A stretch of DNA of 64,000 bases, taken from NCBI GenBank assembly GCA_022577435.1, contig JAKOON010000006.1, positions 4,542,001-4,606,000 of the forward strand. Reading direction: 5' to 3'. Below the pieces are notes generated by a model that had not been told where the DNA came from, ran no database searches, and saw only the letters and a program-made list of their open reading frames with translations. The position numbers and the translations under genes were made by a program. Positions 34,320 through 45,849 of this stretch are shown here, piece after piece; the stretch's first letter is position 1; the number at the start of each line of letters is the position of its first letter. This DNA comes from Embiotoca jacksoni (taxonomy: Eukaryota; Chordata; Actinopteri; Embiotocidae).

Positions 34320-35993
34320 TTGAAAACACAAAACAGACTGACATTCATTTACCTCGAACAGTGTGAAAACAGGCCTCGTCCTCAGATAGTAAATCCCAGT
34401 CGAGTAGAAAAGGGGATTATCATGATCATCATTAATAAGAAAAATGCCAGCAACCCTAAGCCTTCCTCTATCTAATAAATCCTCCCTGATCCACACAGGA
34501 GCATAATTAATATAGACGGCAGGGGGTAGGAGGTTAGCGTCGACCGAACACGAGTTAATAAGGATGTAGTGAAGGAGGTGTGAAAACCTTCTAACTCCAA
34601 ATTGTGTCATCTCCATTCTGGGAGATGGAAAGTTTACAAGCCTTGAGTGAACAGTTTATCAACACATACTGTATGTGTGGATTGGAAAATGTAACTTTCT
34701 GGAAGTGTTTTTAAAGCTTAGTTTTAGGTGCTAGAAGAATTTTCTTCTGACTCGAGGTCCAGGGGAATAGCAACTCGCCTTCTGAACAGCTGACTGGGAT
34801 GAACCAGAGCATGGAAAAGGGCCATCTCAAAATGTTAATTTCACAAAACCAAATTGGTGAAAAATAATGGCACAGCTTGCAAATTATTCCTCTTGGCAAC
34901 ATCGATGGAAGAATAATTGTATTTTGTTTATGTGTGTGCATATGTTCGAGTTCTACTTGTGTATGCCCAAGTGAATATGGATTTTTTTTTTTAAAAAGTT
35001 ATTTGTGTTGACTGCCATTTGATGCCATTTAAAGGACCTGTTAGTGGTTTTGCATTTGTCATCCTTTTAATTACAAATCAAATAAATTGTTGCAAGCCAA
35101 TTTCTGAAGCATACATTCATTCTTAAATAAATGTTTTCTCAAAGTCATTTGATGTCAGTATTTCATTGGTAATAATGAACCTACAAAGATGTGAAAGCTG
35201 GATGCGACAGGTAAATTAATATTTATCTATGTTTTCAAATGGTTTTTTTTCCCCCTTAAAACATGGGTTTGTGAGGAATGTTTTTTATTTATTTGGCCTG
35301 TGTGGTCCTTTAAATGTCAGTTCTGTTCATGCACGGGCCAGCAGATAACTTGTCTCTTGGTCCTCTCTATTTTCTTTGGACATACAGCTATAGTGTGAAC
35401 TCTGTTGAGAGTGTAAGAACGACTTGATTAGCACTACACATTAAGCTGTGAAGATCTTGAATAAAAGCACTTTGCTCTCCCCTCCCTGGAGAGAGAGATT
35501 AAAAATGACTAAAATAAATCTGACAAAGAGAAAAGGAAAAAAATCTTCCCAGTAGTGATGACCTTGACACACTCTTTGAAAACGATGGCCATGCTCTTTG
35601 ACTATAATCTCTCCTCGAGTAAGTTGGTACAAATCACTTGAAAGAAAGACAAATGATGCATCTGCGCACAAAGGTCAAGGTGGTCATTTCATCCAGACTG
35701 AATGTAAAGAAAAATAAAACACTGGGAGATACTCAGTGTATTTTAGGGCTGAAAGCTTTTTGTATCATGGGTAGATGATGAGGTCTACTTTTGGATGATG
35801 GATATGTCTTGTTCTGCACTTTTACATTCAGAGGTTTGATTGAAAACACTTTACAAAATGAAAATCAAAGGAGACATTACTTTTACCATTCATGTATTTC
35901 AGTGGGTGCATGACACACACTACTCCACAGTGAGTGCATCATCAGAATAAGCATGAATACCCAGATCCCATTCTGAGAAATGCAACCACATAT
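34320..35993. other. Unique AT-rich DNA, possible conserved noncoding sequence
   Basis: 34420-34530 has TAAT-core words (CATTAATAAG, GCATAATTAATATAGACGG) in otherwise mixed sequence, a pattern often seen in vertebrate enhancers. No gene was recognised. The 147-codon minus-strand ORF at 34173-34616 has no domain features. Confidence 0.3.
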
Positions 35994-36700
35994 TACGAGG
36001 GTGAATCAATAAGTTCCGGGACTGCTTCTGGTGTGCGCAAATGATCTGCTGGCACCGTGACGTGCACGGAGCAGGAAGAAGGTATGACCCTAATGAGCAA
36101 GTGTTAAAAATGTTGTTGCTTGATCAAAATCAGCACCAGAGTCACATATGCTTTTGTGAGCTGTAGTCTGGGTGTGTCAGCATTGTCTTTTGAACCTGAA
36201 ACTTGAGCAGAGAACGCAAATCAACATTTGTGATACAAAAAGTGTTGGGGAACAAAAACCCAAGTGCCATTCTGTCACAGTTCAGGTCATTTGCACTGAA
36301 TATTTTTCCTCAGATGCCTCAGAACATCACGGTAGAACTTGATGTTGACAGTCTGACCCACAAGGACAAATTCATGGTGCACAACCTGAATTGCAAAGAA
36401 AACCCACCTGGACCTGACGCGCCTTTTTTGGTTTTGGTCAGTGACATTCCGCCCCTTGGACGTACAAATGTCACTAAAAGCACCTCTCCAGGCTCATTGC
36501 TTCATTGCCATAGGCTTCCCTAATGCATTTTAAGGGCCTTTGTTGCCGATTTCCAGAGTTTGACACAAAATTTGATGTGTGCCCTTGCCATATCCACGTA
36601 GAAGTTGCCGTGCACACGCATCAGCGCTCACAAAAACATGCGTAACTGCTGATTTTGATCAAACGATGAAATGGGTAACACTAAGTTCATTAGGGTTACT
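35994..36700 (-). mobile_element. Mariner transposon relic, copy 1
   Basis: The left end TTACGAGGGTGAATCAATAAG continuing into TTCCGGGAC has the form of a mariner terminal repeat next to a TA. The right end at about 36676-36700 is a weak inverted match. Transposase remnants read on the minus strand, and copy 2 at about 40300-40775 shares about 480 bp with it. Full mariners are about 1.3 kb, so this 0.7 kb copy has lost internal sequence. Confidence 0.8.
36010..36600 (-). pseudogene. Mariner transposase pseudogene, copy 1
   Basis: Read 5' to 3' on the minus strand, an N-terminal block containing IKFCVKL-like residues (in two frames) and a damaged SRxRVFEWH-like stretch ends near 36410. The frame then jumps to VHHEFVLVGQTVN and KFYRDVLRHLRKNIQ, which in mariner transposases lie about 150 residues further on. 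The catalytic DD34D part in between is therefore deleted. Several stops and frameshifts follow. A working enzyme would cut and paste the element at TA sites; this copy cannot. The overlapping 106-codon plus-strand ORF at 36203 is a shadow. Confidence 0.75.
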
Positions 36701-36704
36701 TTCC

Positions 36705-38310
36705 CCCTGCTTTGTTCACGCACAACAGGAGCAGACTCTGATCTTATTCTACATCTGTATAGTAAAGACAATATAGAGTAATAAGCATGTGGACACTTCT
36801 AACTTGTATTTTTCATTTCCTGGTGAACTGGAAATTATTGCACAGAGACCATCAAGCTATGAAAAAAATGTTGAATGAGAGCCGTGTCTCCCTCTCCTCC
36901 TGTCGTATATTGTATGCTTCACAAATTAGTGATGCAAATAAAACCATGATAATGCCCAAACACATGGCTTTTTTTGGGCCTCAATCTAATTGATGGTTCT
37001 GATGGTGTAGTCTGCACAGGTTTAATGCAGCATGCTGTGAGGTCACAACCCAAGCAGCTTGTACAGAAAGCACCACCCACAGAATTATACTGCATCACAT
37101 GCCATGCTGTGCTACTAACTGTGCCAGAAGTGTGCAATTCTCACAGTAGGCTGTGACATATTTAAGTATTTTTGGTTTATCATGCTTGAATTAAAACGGA
37201 AGCCTCAATCTTTGGAGCTTGTTTTCATAGTTTATATCTTTTATATCTATTTTTTTTTTTTTAAGTGCTGCATGGGGTTACTCGTCAAAACCCACAGTCC
37301 AAAACAAAATACTACTAAGTGCATCTCTCATTTTTTGTGTTCTTTTTTAAAACATTGCAAATGACCCAGAAATATCGAGACCTTAACACTTGTGGCATCA
37401 GGACATGTCCTTGTCCTCATGTAACTGTCATCGGGTTTTGACAGAAAGGAAACTGTTTTTATGATAAATGATGCCAAAAGACTTTGCATGTTTCACAAAT
37501 TGAGCATTTATGTACTTACACTTAATATTTTGAGTGCATAAGTGCGTTCATACTGACAAGTATGGAAACATGCAGTGTACTATGAGTACCCAGATGGTGT
37601 ACTTATACTGGTTCATGAATTGAGCATGGACACTTTTCAGTTCTGTGTGTAGTTGTTTTTTAAGGAAATGACCAATGAAAGCCAGTAAGTATTTTTACAG
37701 GTTGATGCATTTAACTGTTTTGATCGTCGTAAGTGCGCAAAGTACGTGAGCGATTTGAGACAACACTGCCTTGTCAAAATTCACGCTCTTGCAAGAAAGT
37801 GGAGGAACATAAGTACGCAGATTGAGACATAGCCAGGGACTGCATGTATAAAAAGTAAAGAAAGAGTGTAAATTCCTGAATAATAAAAACAAATAATCCA
37901 GTAAATGTAACAAACTGTCGCTGGTGTGCTATTAAAAAAACTTGATTAAATTGATAGCTTTTCCAGAATTAAGGAGGATAATTAGAAGCAAACTAGGAGA
38001 AAAAAAGGATTTTCTTTTTAACTTAACCATATCACAAGGAAAGAAGGAAGGTCAGGGAGAGCTTGTGAGAGTAAAATGTAGTTCCAATCTACTGTGGTGT
38101 GCATGATAGAAGTCCCCAAACATGCATATATCTTGTAACTACTAGTATTGAACCAGAAAGCCACAGTAGTCTATTCTTCTCCCTCCCAAGAAGTCCCTCT
38201 GGTGTCACGCAGGACTATTTGCTTCTTTATCACTGGTGGAGAAGTATTAATGTTTCATCACAATACCCTAGAGACTGTCTCTAATATACCTACGCCCACT
38301 TTTGCACGCA
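36705..38310. other. Unique DNA, no gene recognised
   Basis: No element or convincing exon was recognised. Confidence 0.4.
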
Positions 38311-38315
38311 AGCGC

Positions 38316-38339
38316 CACACGCACACACACTCACACACG

Positions 38340-38399
<60 letters not shown>

Positions 38400-38456
38400 T
38401 GCACGCACACACGCACGCACACATATGCACGCACACCCACACACGCACACGCACTC
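38316..38456. repeat. (CA)n with (CG) and (GCAC) interruptions
   Basis: The core CA array runs 38347-38396. It is flanked by a CG run at 38339-38347 and by imperfect GCACACAC repeats up to 38456, right at the donor of the candidate exon. Confidence 0.95.
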
Positions 38457-38458
38457 AC

Positions 38459-38532
38459 CTCCACCAGCCGACCAGGCTCGCTGTGAGCCTTGATTAAAAT
38501 GTCCTCCATGGTCTGCTTCAGTTGGTGGCATG
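38459..38532 (-). CDS. Candidate internal exon, 74 nt, unidentified protein
   Basis: On the minus strand a CATTCAG acceptor precedes 74 nt with one open frame whose translation contains KQTMEDILIKAHSEPGRL and ends with Val-Glu. A strong GAG|GTGAGT donor follows. The exon would start in phase 1 and end in phase 0. The residue mix is protein-like (amphipathic and charged) and unlike the CA/GT-coded sequence on both sides. The acceptor has a weak pyrimidine tract. The exon sits between two CA arrays (38316-38456 and 38574-38657), so the intron begins in GT-rich sequence. I do not recognise the protein. It could still be chance. If real, it belongs to a minus-strand gene with large introns. Confidence 0.35.
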
Positions 38533-38573
38533 CTGAATGATGTGTGTCCACACAGATGGAGCTTCCTCACAGA

Positions 38574-38592
38574 GACACACACATATACACAT

Positions 38593-38657
<65 letters not shown>
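38574..38657. repeat. (CA)n microsatellite
   Basis: Imperfect start, then a perfect array from 38594 to 38656 (about 31 units). Confidence 0.97.
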
Positions 38658-38659
<2 letters not shown>

Positions 38660-39111
38660 TATGCACGCACCTGACAGAAATCTTCAGGTGTGTCAAATTC
38701 CTCATCTGAATGAGAAAATGGGAAAACACCTCAAATAAAATGCCTTTCCTCTTGTCCACTCAGCTGTAGAGAGACTATGGAAATCAGCTTTTTTTCTTCA
38801 CTGGCCAGATGAACAGATAAAAGTAAGAAGACTCTTTTCTGCTGCATGTATGGATGAGGTCAGGAAGGCATCATGGTTGGCTAAAAAGGCATGGGCAGAA
38901 AAAAATATATAAAGAAGTCACTGAATAAAAAAATAAAAATCGCTAAAATGCAAATATACTGTATAGAGAAAGTAATTGCATTATATAAATGCAATGGAAA
39001 ACTAAGTCACTGTGTCAACAAGACATGTTGTTGTTCCACTGTCAAATCTCACTGTCCCTGGTAAATACACCCATTAGAAGTAAATAGTATTATAGCAACA
39101 AAATCAGTCGG

Positions 39112-39274
39112 TGATTGGGGCTCAGATGGCAGAGTGGGTTGTCTACTAATTGTAACGTTGCCGGTTCAATTCTGGAATCCTTCTGTCCACATAATGATGT
39201 ATGCTTGGGCCAGACAATAGTAAAGTAAAATAGTAAAGTGGTTTGTAGACCCCTCAAGGTAAAAAAAAAAAAAA
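39112..39274 (+). mobile_element. tRNA-derived SINE, 3'-truncated
   Basis: GGGGCTCAGATGGCAGAGTGG (A-box region), GTTGTCTACTAATTG, B box GGTTCAATTCT (39163-39173) and TCTGTCCACATAATGATGTATG with GGGCCAGACA follow the common fish tRNA-SINE of the GGCTGTGGCTCAG type. The later body is missing. A poly(A) of about 14 ends the copy at 39274. It belongs to the same broad family as 44728-44987. Confidence 0.7.
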
Positions 39275-40299
39275 ACTTGCATAAGAGCAGCTCATTTAAA
39301 CATTGCTGGGTTTATCAGACAATTCCCCCAAAGGCCTTTTTTTTGTTTTACAATGTATGTATGTAATCCAAGGAAATTAACTGCTCAAAATGTCCTGATT
39401 AGTTTGACTGTGGCCATACGAGAGAGGCTGGGCTGATGCAGCGCCAACACTACACTGGCAGGGAAGACAATTGTCGATTATAAGTTAATTAAATGAAAAT
39501 TTAGCGAGCAAAATCAAATTACTTCAAAGTAGGAAAAGCCTGGAGTGTGTCTTTGCCTACTGAGCAAGAGGTAAAAACACAAGATTTCTTTTTGAATCGC
39601 AAAGGTGCTCTTTGGATTCGAGGGCCATGAAAACTGCAAAATAATTGGCGATAAAGTTTGAGCTGAATTTCAGGAGCAGGACCACGCCTCAACCACTCCC
39701 CCACTTCTGGCCACATTCCTATAAATATCCACCCACTCTAAACCTCAGCCTGTTCGCGTTTTCCGCATCCCTCCCTCCCTCTTGTTAAACCGTTTTATTT
39801 ATGGTTATCATTTTTCATAGCCTTTATCCTTCCGTCCCACATGGAGATCTCGGGGATCTGCAAGACCCGGGAGCCGCAGTGGATCCTCGACTAAGCCTTC
39901 CCCAAACTGCAAAACTCTCACCCTGGCTTAATCTCCCTCAATCAATGAAGGTTCGCCCTCGGCCGAGGCGGGGTCCTAGCTAGTGAATAGAAAAATAAAA
40001 AATCCCTGACTCTTGATGTGTCATAATAAAAAGCCTCTAATATCACATGGCTGACTCCATCACATTTCAGGTGGAGTGTGTTGCAAAAACATACAAACAC
40101 AGACACTTAGGTAGGACAAAATTCAAACAATATTAAGGACCTTTCAGACACAAGTAAATTCTAAAAATCAATTTAGCCCTGGTAATGTTTCCCTCTTTCC
40201 GTCTTCCCCTCTCATGGATTCAGGGATGACCACAATGAGAATTGCTTTGAGCCAATAAAGGTTGATGTCTGGCCATAGAATGTTCCTGATTTCCAACTA
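39275..40299. other. Unique DNA, possible conserved noncoding sequence at 39480-39990
   Basis: The 39480-39990 stretch has balanced composition, few simple repeats and a TATAAATA at about 39721-39728. It carries no recognisable ORF or element. Whether it is conserved cannot be judged from one sequence. Confidence 0.3.
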
Positions 40300-40775
40300 A
40301 CACAGTCGATCACTAAAGTTTAGAAACTGCTCCTGTTGCCTGTGGAATATAAGTAGCATTGTGACGTGCACGGAGTAGGGGAAAGCTTCAGCTTTCATGA
40401 TTAAGTGCTCCAAGTTTTGTCATTTGATCAACATCAGCTCCTGAGCTGCACACTTTTTTGTGCGCAGCGGTCCGCCTGTGATTTTGCTATGCATCTGTAA
40501 CTTGAGCAGAGAGGGCACATCAAAGTTTGTGTCAAATTTTAGGAGAACAGAAAGAAATCGCAGGAAATCAAATCAGATGAGCAGGGGCAAACACGCCGTG
40601 AGTGGGCACGTTGACATGTTGCAGAACCAAAGGGCCATCACACCCTAGTTAAGGTCAATCGCACCAAATGTTTACCCTCAGACACAACTCGGTGTTGACA
40701 GTCTGGCCCTTGGGGATGAATTGATGGTACACAACACTGAGAATGTTAAAGAAAATCCACCTGGTTGTGCACTTA
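40300..40775 (-). mobile_element. Mariner transposon relic, copy 2
   Basis: It aligns with 36020-36415 (shared GTGACGTGCACGGAG, AACTTGAGCAGAGA, GTTGACAGTCTG and AAATCCACCTGG). On the minus strand it encodes VVYHQFIPKGQTVNTEL, a mariner transposase block homologous to the HHEFV..GQTVN block of copy 1. The terminal repeat seen in copy 1 is not recognisable here, and the right end is lost or too diverged. It cannot encode an enzyme. Confidence 0.75.
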
Positions 40776-40779
40776 AACA

Positions 40780-43700
40780 AGAGGAGGGGTCGCTAAACTT
40801 ATTCATGTACCCTTGTTATGTATTTGTGTTTGGTTAATCTCTCCTTAAATATCTTTTGAGGCATGCCAACACAATCCTGTACTGTAGGATTTGACAGTTA
40901 TTGTATAGACAATCTTCTTAGTTTGTGAGGTTTCTGCACTAAAAGGTTTTCTCAGAAGCTCCATTTTTTGTTTTTATAATCTTCTTTTGTGATAAGTCTG
41001 ACTAATTGGCTTACTTTGTTCTAAGTGCTGCTTAATTCTGCAGTCTTTGATTATTATTTTTTTAGCCTTAAAATAAAAACCTGTTCTGAATTTCAAGAAA
41101 TGTTAAATAATGATAATAATCTTGGGCACATATTCTTTTCAAGTGCAGAAATTGTGCTTGTGGTATGTTGTCTTTTGTTAGAGGAGAACTGTTCTGAATA
41201 AAGTGTTACTATCAGTATTTTTTCCTAAACATTGAGGCATGTCGAAATCTTGCATCACCTTGAAAGATTGTGAGATCTAAAAACTCATGAGTTGTTCTGT
41301 CACACCTCTGACTTAAAGGTATCTTTGGTCAATAACATCCAAGGCTCAATGAACCTATTGAATTTACACAATTTCTGTCAGTAAAAAGGTTTATTTTCCT
41401 TGGTTGTGGGTGGTTTTTAAAACTGGTTGGAATATGGGAAATGTCTTCTTTGGGACCTTATGGTATGACTTTGCACATTTGGTTGGTGAAGACTTCCTGT
41501 CTGCATTGGGAAGATATTCATGGTGCTTTTTTGATCTTTTCTGATATCTCTACAATAAATAACAATACATGCAAATACAAGTAATTCACTGGTGTTATAT
41601 TTTAGGTAAGGCCAAACTTGGAATAAAATATTCTACCTTTGATTTCCCTGTCCCAAACAAATATTTGAGGTCTACGACATATTGGCAATGACATATATGA
41701 TACTTTCGATTGTGTGCGATTGGCACTTTCAGTGACAGGTATATCAGACCTTCATTGTCAGGGTGCAAATAAATACATGGCTAACATTGTGACACGGTCA
41801 CAGTTTTGTTGGGTTTAAGCACAAAAACTGGATTGGTTTAAGAAAAACGCTGTGTGACTTTAAAAGTTTCATAAGTTAACTTATACTTGTAACTTTAAAA
41901 AGGTAAACCCTGACTTTTGATTTCTTATGGGACACGAACATCTGTCTCCTTGTTGAAAGTAATCTGTTTGATCCATTCAACCACCAACCTGCCTCCTTAC
42001 ACGGACTTTGTTGTTTCTTACACTACCTCGCCTGAATTCTACATTACCTCCTGTCAAACCACTCGAAGTTATACTTACTGTAACCGAGTCTACCAGTAGA
42101 TGCAGTTTGTCCAATTGGTTTATTGGACCCTATTAGACAATACATTGAGGACAGATGTGTGATGATAAACCTCTATTCAGTAGTCTCATAACAGACGGAT
42201 TAGATGGTTAATCATGTAAAAATATATATTCAGGGATTTATCAATACATGTGTATATATACAAGACTTGTATTTTTTTCCTCTTGTTTCCTGGAAGTAAC
42301 TATTTAAGAGCCACCTATTCCACTTCTGCAATTAAAAGTGCCCATCACTTGAAAATGAGAAGAGCCTCTTCAGAAGTGGAATCAGCAGATCAAACACTCT
42401 GAGGTAGCCTAGTTTTACCACAACCAAACATGCAATGAGTGTGTGGGTCTGGTTATTCACCACAGACGTTGCATCCTACTTGGCCTAGATCTTGGGTAAA
42501 TATTGAAACTATTTTAAGACTAACCCTAACCCTGGCATTTAACCACAGTGGTCACTATTTGGTCTGGCCTGTACAGTGGCTGTGCAAAATATAATGAGAA
42601 CAGGGTTTCCATCCAATAATCTCGCCGAAGAAGGCTGAAGCTGTGAGCAATAGTCAGGTGGAGCCGGGCTACCCCAGAAAAATATTTTTATTAGCATTAT
42701 TGAAAATTAAAAGAAAAAAATGAAATGATGGGCTGAGAGCATACAGATGAGCTTTTCTTTCTCTACAAGTACTTTAAATGTGTTGCTGACCTCTCTATCT
42801 GTCTCCGTTTACCTCTCCATAGGGAATGTTTCATTGGAAATAATGGCAGACGCTTCACTGCCCACGTTGCGTTCATGTTGTGCTACATTAAGCATAATTT
42901 ATTCATTCTCTGAACATGTACAGTATCAGCTCACTTCTGCCAGGTTAGCACACGATTAAAATCAAACGACTGGAAATGCAGTTACAGCATGTGATTAACC
43001 AACTGGAGTGACTTTGTAATATTCTCAACAGCAACAAAAAGTGCGGTTTGTCACATAATAATCACTGCACTAGATTTAAAGCAACCAATTCATAACATGC
43101 ATAAACTGCAAACAATAGATAATATTTCTATCAAATGAATTCTGTTCATATGCCTTCTTCTATGCATCTGCCCTTGTGTGTTTTTACTAAAGGATAAAGT
43201 CAAACCCTCCTCCCTCTGTCCCTTCACTCTTCTTTTTGTCTTTGGGATTATTACTATTCAAGTCACAGCAAGCAGCTTCTGCATGTCTCTGATCTTTTTG
43301 TCACAATTCCTTTCTACATAATATTTTCTTTTTACTTATATGTATTACTTTCGCTCTCTTTTTGTTCCTCTGAGTCAGAGTTTCAACGCAGTCACTCGTC
43401 CTTCCTCAGTATCTGACCTTTACAGTCTGTTCTCTGAGAGATCAAACATCTGGTAGGAAAATATTGTTTATTAAAGCTCACTTTTAAAAGCTTACATCTG
43501 AAATAGAGAAATTTAGTTTGTTACGCAAAATAATGCAAAATAATCCTCAAGAGAGAAAACAACGTGAGCACAATAAAATGGAGTAATAGAGAGAGAAGAG
43601 AGGAAGACTAACATGAGGAAGTTAAGGAGAGGTAAGGACTGACAGAGAGGTGAACGTGACTCTTAGTCCTACAATTCACTTCAAAGCCCCTCTATGTCTT

Positions 43701-43880
43701 CCCATCTGTTATTCCCTTTGTATTTCCCCATCTTGTTGCTGTCTTCTAAGAAATTATGCCATCTGGTAATATATTGCTGTAGTAAACAATTAGGGTTCCC
43801 TATCCATGCTATTTTCATTAGACCCATTTACCCTATGCCCTCACTTCATAATCTCTTCTTCTGTTTGTACAGCTGTCTAT
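40780..43880. other. Unique AT-rich DNA, no gene recognised
   Basis: About 3 kb without recognisable exon, RNA gene or element. A short TAACCCTAACCC telomere-like word lies near 42523. Confidence 0.4.
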
Positions 43881-43881
43881 A

Positions 43882-44621
43882 TAAGGGATGTCCCAATAAA
43901 ATTTTGTTTGGCCTGCGTCAGAGTCATTTAATATTGAGAATCTGCCAATACAAAATCCTGATCCAGCACTTGTATTTTCATAAAATTATACTTTGAATTG
44001 ATGTAATATAGCTAAATTAACATACACAGACGCAACAAGAATCAGTAACACAATGACATTTTATCACATTAATCAGAATGACCTCACTCCTCTTCACTGA
44101 GTATTAATTTAAATTAATACTGTCAAATTGTCAAATTATTAGTATTGAATGCAGCTTTATAACTATCGTCTTTATATATGCTCAAATTGTGGAAATCACA
44201 GATTGTTCTACTGCAGGTATGCCATCTGTCAAATACACTTCTGCTTCTGGCCAAACCATACTCTCTGTTTATGACACCTGTGTGACAGTTGATGTAAAAT
44301 AAAGAGTCAGGGCTAAATATAGCTCAGCATAGCCAATACCAATGAGGTAAAAAAAAAAACATGCATTAACCCTCCCCTTGTCCTCAGGTCAAAATGACCT
44401 GCAGCTGTGTTCAACCAAGCTCTATTTTATTTCTATATTTTTAAATTTGGTGATCATTCTTTAAAGAAACCCTCACAACGTCCTTGTCACCAATGACCTT
44501 AAAAAATATGAAAATAAAATAGAACTTGGTTGGAGACAGCTGCGGGTCATTTTGACCCAAGGACAACGGGAGGTTTAATCGGCCCTGATACTGATCTTTG
44601 AAATCGGCTCAGGAAAGACTT
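43882..44621. mobile_element. hAT-like DNA transposon, degenerate, with nested insertion
   Basis: The left end TAAGGGATGTCCCAAT leads into GAGTCATTTAATATTGAGAAT, CTGCCAATAC and CACTTGTATTTTC. The right end has AATCGGCCCTGATACTGATC and GAAATCGGCTCAGGA. This matches the common fish hAT-type non-autonomous repeat with GGGGTGTCCCGAT ends and many CGATA/GATCGG words. The right terminal repeat is decayed and no 8-bp target duplication was found. A TTAA-flanked MITE (44370-44574) is inserted near the right end. No transposase remains. Confidence 0.65.
44366..44578. mobile_element. TTAA-flanked palindromic MITE (205 bp plus TTAA duplications)
   Basis: TTAA at 44366-44369 and 44575-44578 bracket a 205-bp element with long inverted repeats. 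The left arm CCCTCCCCTTGTCCTCAGG, then GTCAAAATGACCTGCAGCTG and CAACCAAGCTCTATTTTAT, pairs with the right arm for about 75 bp. The TTAA target and CCC-like terminus fit piggyBac. Kolobok-type elements also use TTAA, so the superfamily is not settled. It has no coding capacity. Confidence 0.85.
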
Positions 44622-44727
44622 AGTTAATGTGGAGGTTGAGTTCAAGGTATCTTTTAGCTTGTGACATAAAACTAATATATTTTTGATACTTTTGGCACAT
44701 GAGTTGACGACAACCAGTATCCAAGCA

Positions 44728-44987
44728 GCGGCTGTGGCTCAGGTGCTAGCGTGGGTGGTCCCCGAATTGCATGGTAGGTCGGATTGATCTCAAGCTTTTC
44801 CTTTCCACATGCCTAAGTGTCCTTGGCCAATACACTGAACCCAAATATGCTCCCAATGGCAGACGAGCACCTTTCATGGGGCTGCCATCTGTATTTGAGT
44901 ATGTGTCAGTGAATAGGTAACTGAGAGGCAAACACTGTAAAGTGTTAAGGTATACAAGCGCTATAAAAGTGCAGTGCATTCACCATT
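44728..44987 (+). mobile_element. tRNA-derived SINE, near full length
   Basis: GCGGCTGTGGCTCAGGTGC (A box), a diverged B box GGTCGGATTGA near 44777, CCACATGCCTAAGTGTCCTTG, ACACTGAACCCAAATATGCTC, CCAATGGCAGACGAGC and the end CAAGCGCTATAAAAGTGCAG with TGCATTCACCATT all match the order of a very common percomorph tRNA-SINE. The decayed B box suggests an old copy. Confidence 0.85.
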
Positions 44988-45329
44988 CAAAGTATGACAC
45001 TAAACTTGATTCTCCTGTATTAATGCACACGAAACAAAAACAAAAACACTAAAGAAAACAACCTTGAAATATATTGTGTTTTGAGAGCTACACCCGATCC
45101 ATTCTTATCAGTACAAAAGGAAAATCTGATGATGTATATGGGGAGGAATGAAGATGGATGAATGAATGAGCTATAAGCAGTATGAAATCATCAAAGAGTA
45201 AGAAAAGCAGTTTTTTTTCCTCCATCCTTTGTGACCCTCCGATGAGCATATGAGCACACACATACTGTACACCTGGAACACAGTTAAAGATAAATTTACC
45301 TTCACACAGCTTCCAATTGTTTATCTCAC

Positions 45330-45330
<1 letters not shown>

Positions 45331-45391
<61 letters not shown>
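45331..45391. repeat. (CA)n microsatellite
   Basis: Perfect array of about 30 units. Confidence 0.97.
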
Positions 45392-45392
<1 letters not shown>

Positions 45393-45534
45393 CGTGAGTC
45401 ATGGATTACAGCCATACTGAGGCGTCTAAGAACACATCTCTATCCTCCCACCCAGCTAGCTGGCATACTGTTACACATCACAAGAGCCCATGTCAAAGTC
45501 ACAGAAAGGCCTCGAGCTGCCTCATAGCGTGATA

Positions 45535-45535
<1 letters not shown>

Positions 45536-45578
<43 letters not shown>
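45536..45578. repeat. (TG)n microsatellite
   Basis: About 21 TG units. Complementary to the CA array 145 bp upstream. Confidence 0.97.
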
Positions 45579-45583
<5 letters not shown>

Positions 45584-45849
45584 GCTTGCTGATGCTTTAA
45601 CTATATCACTGCTAGCGCAACAGCTATCAATGTTCCCCTCAATGTGCAGCCTGTGATCTTTCGTGTATGGATCCTGAAGAGATGGCTTCAGACCTCTCTG
45701 TGAAGGCCTCCTGCCACCAAACATGAATAATTTGATCTGGATCGGTTTCATTTTTATTTATTTCCGCCTGATATGGTCCTCACGTTATTTTAACCTCAAC
45801 CCCACTGAGGAACAGTGAAAGTAGTTGCTACTATGTATTCTTGTATTTC

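Noticed and set aside
34173..34616. 147-codon minus-strand ORF next to the polypurine tract
   Set aside because: No recognisable motif, no splice sites at useful places, and its end runs into purine-rich simple sequence.
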